Of a stretch of 64,000 nt of DNA, positions 33,809 to 54,600 are shown in pieces. How positions within the stretch are numbered: the first letter of the stretch is position 1; every line of letters starts with the position of its first letter. Position numbers and translations under genes: made by a program. This stretch comes from Kryptolebias marmoratus (taxonomy: Eukaryota; Chordata; Actinopteri; Cyprinodontiformes; Rivulidae): contig NC_051431.1 of NCBI RefSeq assembly GCF_001649575.2, forward strand, positions 8,195,320 through 8,259,319, read 5' to 3'. The notes below the pieces were generated by a model. The model searched no databases. It was given only the letters and a program-made list of their open reading frames with translations, and was not told where the DNA came from.

Positions 33809-34318
33809 ATGTTGTGTGAGATCCTCCTTTCATCGCTATGGTTCCTGTTTGTTATCTTCTGGGTCGAAACAATAAGTGTGTGGCTGTTTCTGTCCATGTT
33901 TTACCAGGATCGGGCATTTTATCACTGGGGCGAAGGGTAAGACTTGCAGTTTTGTGCTTACTACGTTTGTTTATGTATATAGGAAATAGTTGGAGAGAAA
34001 ATAAAATGGGATTTATGTATTTGTTAGACCTTTATAAGCCCCAAGTCCAGATCTAAACTAGTGAATGATAACAAGCTCTGTCTGATGATGTTGCGTGTAA
34101 TGAGGGATCTTGATTTTCTTAAACATTTGTTTGATGTTACAGGGTGTTTGCAGATGATCCTGGACAGGTGATATTCAGGTTGAGCAGGTAGGAAATCTTG
34201 TTTTTTGAATAACTGAGTTCAGAACCTTTTTATGTTTTGAAAGATTTCATACCAACTTTTAATTCTTCTCCCTTTCCCCAGAGTTGACAGCCCTGCGGAG
34301 GCTGAGGTCCAGACCTGA
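33809..34318 (+). CDS. Unrecognised 69-residue membrane micropeptide (putative)
   Basis: I do not recognise this protein. Three exons, 33809-33936, 34143-34187 and 34282-34318, join in phase over two good GT-AG junctions to give 210 nt (69 aa plus stop). The ATG has A at -3 and is the first after an in-frame stop in exon 1 (33107-33109). Residues about 5-31 are strongly hydrophobic (starting ILLSSLWFLFVIFWVE, one Glu inside), suggesting one membrane span or signal anchor. A short cytosolic or lumenal tail follows, with YHWGEG, FADDPGQVIFRLSR and an acidic end EAEVQT. It sits between taok1 and paf1 and has its own GC-rich promoter and polyadenylation signal, so a transcript is likely. Whether it is translated is an inference; the alternative is a long non-coding RNA. 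Confidence 0.5.
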
Positions 34319-35441
34319 GACGGTTCAAAAGGCTCTGAATTCAGAGGTGTTGCAGTCATACAACTGAAGAACAGACGAAGAAAGCCAGTTCTTCTTCTTC
34401 TTCTTTTGCATTCCCTCTCACACTGATGTGTGCAGCCCACCTTTACTAGGAAGTGAAGAGGTGCAATTTTTGTGAAAGTGCAATTATGATCAAAAGGATT
34501 TTCCTCTGTGATTTATCCATGGCTTCCACTGCTTCAGATTTATACTGTTAGGTTTTGAAGGAGCAAAACGAATATGAAAGAAAACCCTGACTTCTTTCAA
34601 ATGGGCTCAGTGCATCCTTTTTTTTTTGTTTCTCTATTTTACTTTTAACTCCATTTTACACTTGCACTGAAATTGTGACACTCATTCTATGCAATCACTT
34701 CTGGCTCCTGCTATGTACAGAAATATTTGTGTTGTTAGCTGTCAGATTAAGTCAAAAGTGTTCACAGTTGGCCACATGACTGTTATTCACAATAATCAGA
34801 CGTTGTAGTTTGTGTTCAATCTTGCAGCTTTTAACAAGGACCTTTTTTATTTTTGAGTGTTAAACCTGAAAGAGGAGATGCTAGTTTTTAGACTAGAGTA
34901 TCGCGATTGTATAATTTGCACACTGATTTGTTGTAGTTCTTCCACTTATTCTCATAAAAGCGGTAAAAATAAAAACAGTATTTGAGCTCGGAAGGGAAAT
35001 GAATGTCCATGGAAATTTTTCTACTCTTTGTTCAGTCATTGTTAATTTTCCAGACCTTTATGTATTGACTTTTTTTTGGTACTTGTAATTTTATCTGTTC
35101 TAATGATTCTTTCCTTTTACAAATTAAGTTTCACTGAGGTGTTAAAAACAATTTGATCATGTTCATCTGGGGACGCAATGTAGAGCGAAAACACAAATGG
35201 ATTTTGTGTTTATTTTTTTTAAATCAGTATGTACATTAAAAACGAGAACAGCAATTAAATCTTTCTGAAAGTACTATTTAAGTGCTAAAAAGTATACTTT
35301 TGCAATGTATCTTTTGTAAACCTGAAATTTGTTTTAATATGCATTAATTTTTAGAGATGTTGATGGAAAACAGCTTATTTTGGTCTCTTATTTTGTAACA
35401 AAAACAATTGAAGTCTGTGTTGTATGACTTTATTGAATAAA
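34319..35441 (+). other. 3' UTR of the small transcription unit
   Basis: About 1.1 kb of A/T-rich DNA from the putative stop to AATAAA at 35436-35441. A CTT-repeat tract lies at about 34388-34405. No other exon was found. Confidence 0.45.
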
Positions 35442-35797
35442 TGAAAGAAAGTTTAAGATTTTGTTCTGTCATTTGTGAAGATGCTGAATATCACACAGCC
35501 TGAGTCCACTCCTGAGCAGCAGGGGGCGCTCTTTTTAAAACAAACCTCTCTTTTTGGCTCGGAGGACTCGTTTCCTTCGTCGGTTCTACATCCTGTCCTA
35601 TTGCGAGGAAGTGTTAAAAAAAAAAAGATGTCTTTTGTTTTTCTATTTGTAGTTCGATCTCACTCGCGTGTTTTGTAAATCTCAGAGCCGTGAAGTCTCA
35701 TCGGGCGGAACTGTGTTTTGGCTGTTCGTGTAAAAAAACGGCTTTGATTTTAGCTGCGAGCACTTTCGCGTGTAAAGCTATACGAGCAAACTTGCTA

Positions 35798-42114
<6,317 letters not shown>

Positions 42115-42388
42115 GATGTGCAGCCTGGTCAGCCATCTGTACATTCAGCTCCAAACATGGCTGCTTTACACTGTCCTCACATGTTGTAGTTTAGTCTGGG
42201 GCTGTAGCTTCTGGATGATCGCAGATATTCTCATTTGGACTTGAGGCATCTCTTTTCGACCCAGCTTTATTTGTAGATTGAAATCCCACACTAGTAGCTG
42301 TTTTTACACCATTCCTCTGTGTTTGTCCACCGATCAGTACAAGATCATGTAAAGATATCTTTGTTCCTTTTTGTTTTTGAAAGTGATA

Positions 42389-42394
42389 AATAAA
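42389..42394 (+). terminator. paf1: paf1 polyadenylation signal
   Basis: AATAAA about 275 bp past the paf1 stop codon. It lies about 30 bp from the oppositely oriented gmfg signal, so the two genes converge almost end to end. Confidence 0.7.
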
Positions 42395-42423
42395 TTACAG
42401 GTCACATTTTAGTCAAATATTGC

Positions 42424-42429
42424 TTTATT
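42424..42429 (-). terminator. gmfg: gmfg polyadenylation signal
   Basis: AATAAA on the minus strand, about 215 bp past the gmfg stop codon. Confidence 0.6.
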
Positions 42430-42643
42430 TTTTTTGTTTTGTTCTTTCTAATTTACATGTTTACTGTAGGAAAACTCAGCTGCAAAAGCTCATGAAATTA
42501 TCAACACTTCTAAAATATGGTTGTTTTTTTTTCCCAGTTTATACTTTAGAGGTGAAAGCTGGTCAGAGCAAGACATTTCTCACCATACAGAGCACACTGA
42601 AGTCACAAAGGCTGATAATATTGACGATGTAGAAGCCAAAATT

Positions 42644-44880
<2,237 letters not shown>

Positions 44881-45060
44881 TCTGACAGATTTCTTCTCTG
44901 CCTCTGTGACTTCAGGCTGACGCCGCCTCGTTGAAACAGTTAGTGACAAACAGCTACTGTCAGGAGATCCTCCTTGCAGGGGGAGGGCTGACACATTGAT
45001 GGAGTGTGTCGCAGTTTCCTCTTTTCTCTGACACAATCTGACACCACTGTGCAAGCTAAG
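44881..45060 (-). promoter_or_regulatory. gmfg: gmfg 5' UTR and proximal promoter (estimated)
   Basis: The sequence upstream of the single-codon exon is more GC-rich than its surroundings and lacks in-frame coding. The transcription start is not visible. Confidence 0.4.
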
Positions 45061-46915
45061 CTGTGTGTGTTGTTAAAAAAAATGTTAGTGGCAAATGTGT
45101 TGGATGCATTAAGATTAAAAAAACACACATAATAAACTGATACAACTTTTTCTGTCACTAGCACTTTGTTGTTATGAAAAAATTAACTTCAGATTAATAT
45201 AAATATATATGACAAAAAATAGTAACTTCTAGCTGTTGGAAAATGCCTTTAAATTTTTGTAAAACTTTGACACCAAAAGAAAGTAGTAATCTTAGCAGTG
45301 AAAATACACTCATGCAATCAAAAGCAAAAGTTGTCTTTTGTGTTTCTCTTGTGCCTACCATGGTTGCGTGTTCACATTTTTGGTCTACTGCCCTGCATGC
45401 TGCAAACTGATAACATCTCACCTCCCATACAACACGACTGCAGATAAATAGGTCACAGAAGAGTTTGCAGCTGGAAAGTGGCAGACCACTCATACATACA
45501 TTAAATAGCCTGCTTTGCTCTTTGCTAATTTTCCTAAATCTAATATTTAATCTCATGTAATCTATATTTGTGGTCATGCAGCTCACCACTGACACAGTAA
45601 GTCTTTTACATTTGTCTGTTTTCTTACTAAACACGCTATTTATGATAATATAGAAATGTTTCAAGCCACCCCTCGTTCCTCTTTTTTTGCTGTGAAAATG
45701 AGATCTAGAAGCAGAGATTCTTTTTTGAAGCAAGCACCAACATAAGTGGATAATATGAATGAATAAATGAGAGCAAAATATTCCTTTGACAATATCTGGG
45801 TCCAAGTGGACTAAAAAAAACCAAAAACAAACTCTTATTGGAAATGTAAAAATGCAATATTAAAGCCTGCTGAACTTCCTTTTTAAAGCACAATAAAACA
45901 TTACAATAAAGTCTGCCACCTTTGGACACGAATATAAACAAATGATGGTTGGCTTAAATGAAACTTTTTAAAGCCTTTCAGCTTTCTTCTGAGGTCTTTA
46001 TAACCATAGTCCTCACGGTTTATTACTATCAACATCTGATTACAACAGTGCAACACCTGTATATGGCAAGCCGTTGTAACATATAATCGAGCCACACCTT
46101 TCTTTTTATTACTTTTTTTTAGACATAAACAAAAGTATTCATCCGAGTCTAAATGACATTAAAGACATCTATAATAACATTCCTGCAAGTTAAAATGATA
46201 TTTCAAGGTTTACACACCTTCTGTTGTATCAGGAAAAAACAGGTTCACTAAAAAACCCCCAAAAATAAAATGGTTAGATGGCAACTCTAACATTTATTGA
46301 CTGGACTGCATATTTAATGGCTAAACTGGAACTGTATTAAATTCCTCCTAGTCATAGAGATATCAGATATCCAAAAGAAGTTTATTCCTATCAAGAATCA
46401 ATATTTCAGATTACTCAGTGATGCAATGGATCCCATTCATGTCTACTGAGATTTCAGAGCCTCATATCTAAAGTATTTTCTTTTATCTAGAATAAACATC
46501 GTGGATGTCTGAAACAGAATTCTTACTAGGAAATACTTGCATTTCAGATGTATATAATGTAGTTATTACTAGTCATACTTTCATCTCTTTTCTGAGGAAA
46601 TGGCTTCCTAATCGCTGTACAAACTATCTTTTAAGTATGTAATTATATAGTTGTTGCTGGTTATTATTCCAATTTCTGATATCTAAAATGAAGCTTTAAA
46701 CAGTCATAAGGTAAGTAAAATATATCCCTTATAACACTTTTAGTTAAAATCCTTTTTAATTGTTATTGTTATTCTCAAAACTATATTAGAAATAACTGTG
46801 ATAGCTTTTCATTTTACATATCTAAAATGAAACGTAAGTGGCAAAAATGTTCATTAAACTGAACAAAGACAATTTTGTTTTAGCTCTGTTTAAATTGCCT
46901 GTCTAACTATTATGT
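45061..46915. other. AT-rich spacer between gmfg and samd4b
   Basis: About 1.9 kb separates the divergent gmfg and samd4b genes. A 203-codon open frame on the minus strand (45194-45805) has no recognisable domain and AT-driven composition. No RNA gene or complete transposon was seen. Confidence 0.55.
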
Positions 46916-47316
46916 GATAAATTGGCTTGCCATACTCTTTGAACGGAACTTTTTATCCGTAACCGTGGGTAGCAGAAAACCTTACGTACGTGCTGACGTA
47001 TGTCGCTGTGCCCACGTCTTACGTCAACTCAAAATCGAAGTGGATTTCTCCAGGCGTACGTTCCTTATTTTTTGTATTCCAATTATAATTTTTGTATATA
47101 CATTCTTTAAAATTTTACGTTTGAAACAGCGGGGGCTTATTACTGCAGTGGGATGTTTTGAAGGATTCCTACACGTGAAATGGAAATCTACGCCTCTTCC
47201 AGCTAAAGCCAACGTAACTGCAGCTGTTAGCTCCTTGCTATCCCTACTCATACTGTCGAGCTAGCTGTGCGTTAGCATATTAGCCTAGCTCCCTGACCAG
47301 TTACAACTGAGAAAAG
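46916..47316 (+). promoter_or_regulatory. samd4b: samd4b promoter and non-coding exon 1
   Basis: A cluster of ACGT cores lies at 46983-47061, including TACGTACGT, TGACGTA and TTACGTCA (CREB/ATF half sites). A non-coding exon ends at 47316 with AAAG before GTAAAC. The next acceptor used is 48304/48305. The transcription start is not determined. Confidence 0.5.
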
Positions 47317-48615
47317 GTAAACAAATCGTTTGATTCCGTGTGATACGCCGTCATTCACGAATCTCCAGCTTGTGTTTTAGCCGTAACTCGCTCTCGGCTG
47401 AAATTATATTTAGACTGCCCGGTTTTTCCCCCCTCCGCTAAGACTGAAGTACCAAACGGAGAAGGAGTAGCAACCGCGTCAACGCAAAACAATACAAATC
47501 CTGAATCCCTCATCAGAGACTAGGCCGACCGGGGGCTAACTCCAGCTTACCGACACTTAATGCTTAGCTGCCGGTTGAAATGTTTGCCCAGTTCAGTAAC
47601 AACTTATTGTCCAAAGCTTATAATTTACTCAGCTCTGTCTGTTTTCAGTGAGTGTTACAGCTTTGCTATATAAAAGATACTGAAACCCGTGATGGGAGTG
47701 TGCAGCTTTGACATCTACTTAACGTTGTTTTAAAACAGTGCTTCATTATACTAAATAACGGTTGTCTTCACGAGCAGCTGATAAATAACTTTTATATGTC
47801 ATTAACAGAGGTCCTGGATCCTCCCTGTTTGATTGCAGCCTAATTTTGTTGTTATTTCGTCAATATTAATGCTGTAACATAAACAGCTCGAGTAAGATTT
47901 AATTGTTTTATTCACATGTGTATATTTCTTGTTTTGAACCTATTGAATTTTACATAAAATTAATAGGTGTTACTGATCAATGGTTCTTTAAAGACAGGTT
48001 AATGTTGAATCCCCTTTCAATACCATTATGTGCACAATAGGTTGTTATCCTGTGCTATCTAATATATCGTTCATGTGCACTCATCATACGCCATCGGCCT
48101 CCTGTTTGTTTAGTTCTTTACTTAGAGGTTTTATGATTTATCCAGTCCTTGGTGAATTGGAAGTGCAGTTTTTAACACACATGGGATTAATGTTATGAAT
48201 ACAAGAACGTGTATTTGTATAAATATTAGCTGAGATTGAAAAAAAAAACTAAGACAGGCATTCGATTAATCATTTTAATTTTGTTTGTTTGTTGATTTTA
48301 TTAGGGCAAAAATGATGCAATCCTGATCATGCCAGAGTAAAAAGAGCCTTTCCCGTTTTGGGTCGTCGCCTACTACAGTTGACACATACTTGGAGCCTCA
48401 AGACATCTTCTCAAAAATCCATGCAACATTCCTGCTCCCAGCCCCTGCAGCACCTGAACCATGTGAGGGCCCCTCGGTCAAGTCTGAGGGGATCCCAAGA
48501 CTGGTAAAACAATAACCCCGCTGTGCGGGGCAAGACTTTTCCCGTCTCTGTCTGAAGGAGCAGCCTAACCCTCCCTATCCACACATTCCTGTTCTCCTTA
48601 CCAAGGAGACGCGCC

Positions 48616-51600
48616 ATGATGTTCCGAGACCAGGTAGGTATCCTCACAGATTGGTTCAAAGGCTGGAATGAGTGTGAACAGACGGTGGCACTCTTGTCGC
48701 TCCTGAAGAGGGTGTCCCGCACCCAGGCCCGCTTTCTCCACATATATCTTGAACACTGGCTGGCAGACTGCACGGAGATCCACATCCTTGAAGCTGAGGC
48801 CAACAATGCAGGTAAGTCTAACTAGACGTTTTTTTTTTTTTAACAATTTCATTGGCTATACAAGATTTTATTTTATTATTTTAAACACATGTAAAAGTAG
48901 TATTAAGTAGTAAAATATTAATCTCTGTCAATGTGGTGTTTTTTTTTTTTTTTCTTGATCATTAGCAACTGTCAGCCAGTGGCATCAGGAACCTAAAGAG
49001 AAAGTGGTGTCCTTGCTGTTATCCCATTTGCCTCTGCTGCAGCCACGTAACTGTGAGGCCAAATGTGAGTACATGAAGCTGCTGCAGAAGGTGTTGAGTC
49101 ACACAATCGAGAGCAGCCTCTTTGTGGAAGAAAGCAGACAGCTGCTCTCCTATGCACTCATCCACCCTGCCACCACCCTGGATGACCGGACCTCACTGGC
49201 CATGTGGCTAAACCACTTGGAGGAGCACCTTTCCAGTGGCTATGCATCCCGGGCACCATCTAGCCCATACCATCCCCGTCAGGGCTCAGATGAATGGCCG
49301 AGCTCTGCTGAGGCTCTTGATCCTGGTAACGTTTGGCACGATAAGTCTCCTTCATCGAGCACATCTCCTGCGGGCCAGAACGGACACATGGCTTTCCCAG
49401 GCGGGATGCCCTCACCTATTAACAGCAATAATACAGGTAATTTTTATAATATACTTCTTACTTTTTAATTGGACAGAAAACTTATATTTAAAACCTATAT
49501 TGAACTTTCTCCACTAAAGATTGGTGTTGTATTCTTGTTATTCATTCATGATTTGTTCCGTTGCCAGGTTTGGTTGGGCAGATTCAGCCTAGCCCGCTGA
49601 AGAAGTCCATGTCCAATATTCCTTCCAGTCCTCAGACTTGTGGCTCTGAGTGGATAAACCAGGATGACACAGGGGGGCGACAGAACTTCATCCCAACAGA
49701 CCACGCACCTCTTTCACCCCAAAGCAGCATAGCTTCTTCAGGCAGTGAGCAGACAGAAGAGCAGAGCTGCTCTCGCAACACCTTCCTGGAGGATGGAAGT
49801 GGCATGAAAGGTCAGAGGTCATTACTTACCACAGCCAATGCGCTGCCAGCCTTTGGCTCTGATATAAACTTGGGACCTTTTTATTGTTTTAACTCAGTTT
49901 AACTTCATCTTAGTAAAAGATGGCAGACGTTGGCGTGATCCAGCCTTTATTTATTTATGAATTCTTTTAATGGGGTGTTGGCAACAACACAAATAAGGAA
50001 GAAGAAACTTCTCTTTCATTTTTAAAATAGTGAGTCGAGTTTACACAATTAAGCCAATGACACAACGTTATTCATTACAATGTGATCAGAAACACGTCAT
50101 CTTCCTGCAAATCTACCGTAGTCTTCCAGTTATCTAATAAAGTGAAGCATAGCTTACAAGAAACGTTTCTTGTAACAACTCCTCAGCTGCTTCCCAAAAC
50201 AAGTCACAAACATCAGCCTCAGTTTGTCCAGCTCATGTTTGTAAAAGAGAACGGGTTCTCAATCATTTTACCAGGTAAAATAAAGGTTAAAAAAAATTTA
50301 TCTTCCTTAAAAAAAAAAACCTCAGCTAGTCACAAAAGATTAGAAATGAATATACATGTTTATTATTTAGAAAACAAAGTTAGAGTTATTGGGTTATTTG
50401 AAATTGAGAATTAGAATCTCTTGACAGTGTACTTTTTTTGTACCTTTTTGTTCTAGACGTTCCTGCCTGGTTGAAGAGTCTTCGGCTTCATAAATATGCA
50501 TCGCTATTTTCGCAGATGACCTATGAGGAGATGATGATCCTCACAGAGCAGCATCTAGAATCTCAGGTGTGAAAGCCTCTTTACCTTCACCGGACTCAGA
50601 CTCCGATTTCTCCTCAGTTCAACTCCTGCAGTCCTCAGATTTGATGATACATCAACCCTCAATGAGGCATGAAATTAAACAATGCACCCTACAGTTATAT
50701 TGAGCTTGTCACACGTAATACAAATTGTGTATCTTTTTCTTTTCTTTTCTTCTCGTCTTTAATAAAACACGCTGATTAGGTTGGTTATTTAGTGACTGGG
50801 TAAATTGCTTAGTGTCCCCTCAAGGACTGACTTTTCAAACCATCTTGTTATTTCCCATCCCTCCTCTTTAGAATGTCACTAAAGGAGCACGACACAAGAT
50901 TGCCTTGAGTATCCAGAAACTGCGAGAGAGACAAAGTGTTCTCAAGTCTTTAGAAAAGGTAATCCAAATGCTGATTTTATGCTAAAAAAAGAGGCAACAC
51001 TATTTATTCTAGACTCGTCTCTGTTCTTTATCAAAGGCACTCTTGAGTATTTATTTTTTTCTGTGATGATCATGTGATACTTGATTTAGCTCTGTTGGGA
51101 AATTCCCATTCTGCTAGTTTGAAATAAATAAAAAGATAAACAGAGCAAGGTTGTTAGGGGTTCAGAGTCTTCCTCTTAGATGCTTCATTCAAGCAAATGT
51201 TTGCTTTACTTTGCTTTACTGAAAAAAAAAATCTTCCGACCTACTCACAGTGAAACCCTCAAATCCTAGGTTTTCAGTACTGAATGATTTATACGACACA
51301 CGGTGTTAATATTGCCTCCTGTTTCTAGGATATTTTGGAAGGTGGAAACCTGCGCAACGCCCTCCAGGAGCTTCAGCAGATCATCATCACGCCCATTAAG
51401 CCCTACAGTCCACCCAGTGCAGCACAGCCTGCCTCGGACGCCTCATCGTCCTCGTCAGAAGTCACAAAAACAGGAGTGGATAAAGAGGCAGCACCAGAAG
51501 ACTTCCAAACCAACAACCAACCCCCCTGTGATGGAGACTCCTCGGTCACACCAGTCTCTGATGGGGACATTGCTGGACAGTTTACCCGTGTTATGGGCAA

Positions 51601-54600
51601 AGGTAAGAATATAACCAGTACAGTAAGCATTTCTTGCCTCGCATTGAGACAAACTGCGTACTAAATTACTGATTGTATATAAGGCTACCTTCACACTGCA
51701 GGCAAATGTGACCCAACTCTGATGTTTCTTTTGCCCCTCTCCGACACATACTGGATTTTTTTTATGGCAGTGTGAACGTGACAAATCAGATTTTTTTGTC
51801 ATATCCGACCCAGGTCTTCTCAGAATGTGGTACCGAGCCTAATACATATCCAGTGTTTTTCAAAGCGCCTGCAGCGTCAACGTTCATGTCGCATTTCATC
51901 TGACTTTTACGTCGGATGACAAAGTCCCACCACTCTTTGCTCCGACTCTGCATCCACACACGCCTCTGCACAGAGGTAGCAGCAACAGCCCCCTTCTCTA
52001 AAAAGGCGTCATATCTTCTTTTGTGCACGTGGGTCATTACGGGAACTAGAGACTGTTCAGACTGGAGTTTGATGGCTGTCGCATTTAAAATGTAATGTGA
52101 ACGACCGCGCAAAAAAAAAAAAAATTGGATTTGAGCTAAAAATCTGAGTCGAACATTAAGTCCTGTGTAAACTTAGCTTTAGATATGTAACTTAATATGT
52201 TGGTGTATGTATATGTTTAAAGTGCATGACACAATGACCTCCCTATAGAAGAGAGGATAACAAATTTATTTTCACTTTTTTTCTTTGCGCAAAGTACAAA
52301 CACAAGATATTTCTAATTTAGTTACACTGGCCTTATTTTGTTAGTTTATACACATTTATTCCTTTATTTTAACATCCTTTTTTTTCTGATTTATGTTTGT
52401 AAATGACCGACCTTCTCTTTTTCAGCTACATCACCTTCAATTCTTAACATAAATGCACAGAGTTGTTGTTTGACTTAGGAACGCTTGCTTTTCTGTTTCA
52501 GTGTGCACCCAGCTGCTGGTATCGAGGCCAGATGAGGAAAATATTAGCTGTTACCTTCAGCTCATAGAGAAGGGTCTGACACACGAAGTGAGTTTGAATT
52601 TGTTGTTGCTTACTGACTAGCTTTAATAGTTTTTGTGTTTAGGTTTGAGCTGAACTTACCGTTATCATCCGTTATTTTCAAATTTATTTCTTTGTTTTTG
52701 TTATTATTTTCAAAGCTTAAATGTATATTAGAGTGGTTTAGGATGCATTTCATTGTGTTGTACTTGTAAAACTAGGCGTGACAAAAAAAGTATCTTGAAT
52801 CATGCTCGGTCATTTAATTGTTTAGAAGCTTCCTTACAAAGTGTATTGATTTGAAAACTAGTTGTCTCTTTTCTTTTGTCTTATAAATATATTTTTTCGA
52901 TCTGCCAGGCTTTCACGGAGACTCATAAGAAAAGGCTGGTTTCTTGGAAGCAGCAGGTCCTCAACTTGCTGCGCCTGTTTCCTCGGAAAGCTATGCCGGA
53001 CATGCCAGCATACCGACAGAAAGGGTGAGACCGCCTGCGCTCTCCTACCTTTGATGTCCAACTTCAGCAGCACAGATGTCAAATTAACTCAACATAACCT
53101 TCTCTCCTGACTCATCCCTCCTCCTGCTTTCTGTTTCATTTTCTCCTCCTCATTAAAGTCATTACCATCATTCGATTGAAACATTGCTTCAGCAGCCGAC
53201 AGAGCCCCTCAGCTGTCAATATCGGGTTTTTATTTTTTTGTATGCTATTTTTGCTGTTTCAGCTGGAACTATGGGTCAAACTCCCTCCCCACAGCAGGCT
53301 CTGTGAGCGGAGGTGTAAGCCGGCGGGGCCAAAGGCAGTTCCAGATGACCCCTCGTGGACCCCCAACTGGGCGCATGTGTCTTCCTGGCGGGATCGGGGG
53401 AGCGTCTCCACGCCACACTCTCACTAATCCTGCATTGGCAGGCCAGGGTAGACAAGTCAGTACTGCCATCAGTGGATGAGTTTCACTCACATTACGGGAC
53501 TTAGAGCTTCATCGAGAAACTGATCAACAAAATTAAAATAGACTGATTGCTGTCATTTCTGACACAGGAGACTGTGTCAGAAATGACAGCAATCAGTCTA
53601 TTTTAATTTTGTTGATCTTTACTTACTTCAAATGAATCCTATTTTTTTAATAATTAGAGCTAAGTGCATATTTTTAGGTCTGAGAAATTTCCACACATAT
53701 ACACTCTAATCTTTCCCAGTTTCCGTCACTAAAGTTGTCTGATTGCAACAGGTCCATATTCTGTTTTTATACAACTAAACAGCCACTTTTTTCTATTTTT
53801 GACTTATCGGGGGGTTTGTTTAAGATGAGAGATTAGCAACCTCTAAGGGAAGAGTTAATTTTCACAAAGACATTGTTTTTTCTCCTGTAGAACCTGTGGT
53901 TTGCCAACCCTGGGGGCAGTAACAGCATGCCAAGTCAGAGTCGCAGCTCAGTGCAGCGGACCCACTCCCTCCCTGTCCACACGTCCCCACAAACCATGCT
54001 CTTGTTCCAGCAACAAGGTATGCTACCAGCTTGAACATACTTTTTATTAACATCTGTGTATTTACTCACCTACAGGCTGTATTTGTTCCTGTTTAAATGT
54101 GACTGCACCATGTTTTTTACCAACTTATCTTTTCCTTTCACCATATATCACATTTAGTGATATCTATGCTGTTTATTGTAGGCCTTCATTTTGATAAATA
54201 TTATTTTTAAAGTAAAATTTACATTTTTTTTAACTGAACTGTAAGATCTTCAAGGAATTGACCATGTGGGAAAGGTGGATTTAACTCTGGCTTGAAATAT
54301 TTTGCATGCAATGTTGATGTGAAGTTCAACCCACCCACTTTGATGGATTACTGCAGAGTTGAGACGAGCCAAGCGTTTAAATGAAAGTTAGCTAACATTG
54401 CAAACATGAGAAAAATATGTCTTGGAAAAAAAAAAAAAATTAAAACAGTTTTTTTGCTCATACATTTTTGCTTTGGGTGTGAAAGTCTTAATTCAAGAGA
54501 TGGTGACTTGGCCAAAAAATCTGACTCAGAAGTCTGGCTGACAAAAGGAATTCATGAATAAAGAGCCGGTATAATATAACGTGTGTGCTTAGATGTAGGA

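Noticed and set aside
45194..45805. 203-codon open frame on the minus strand upstream of gmfg
   Set aside because: No recognisable domain, cysteine/phenylalanine-rich composition driven by AT-rich DNA, and no splice or promoter context.
51403..52112. Open frames within and next to the samd4b intron MITE
   Set aside because: They are shadows of the samd4b exon or lie within a non-coding transposon.
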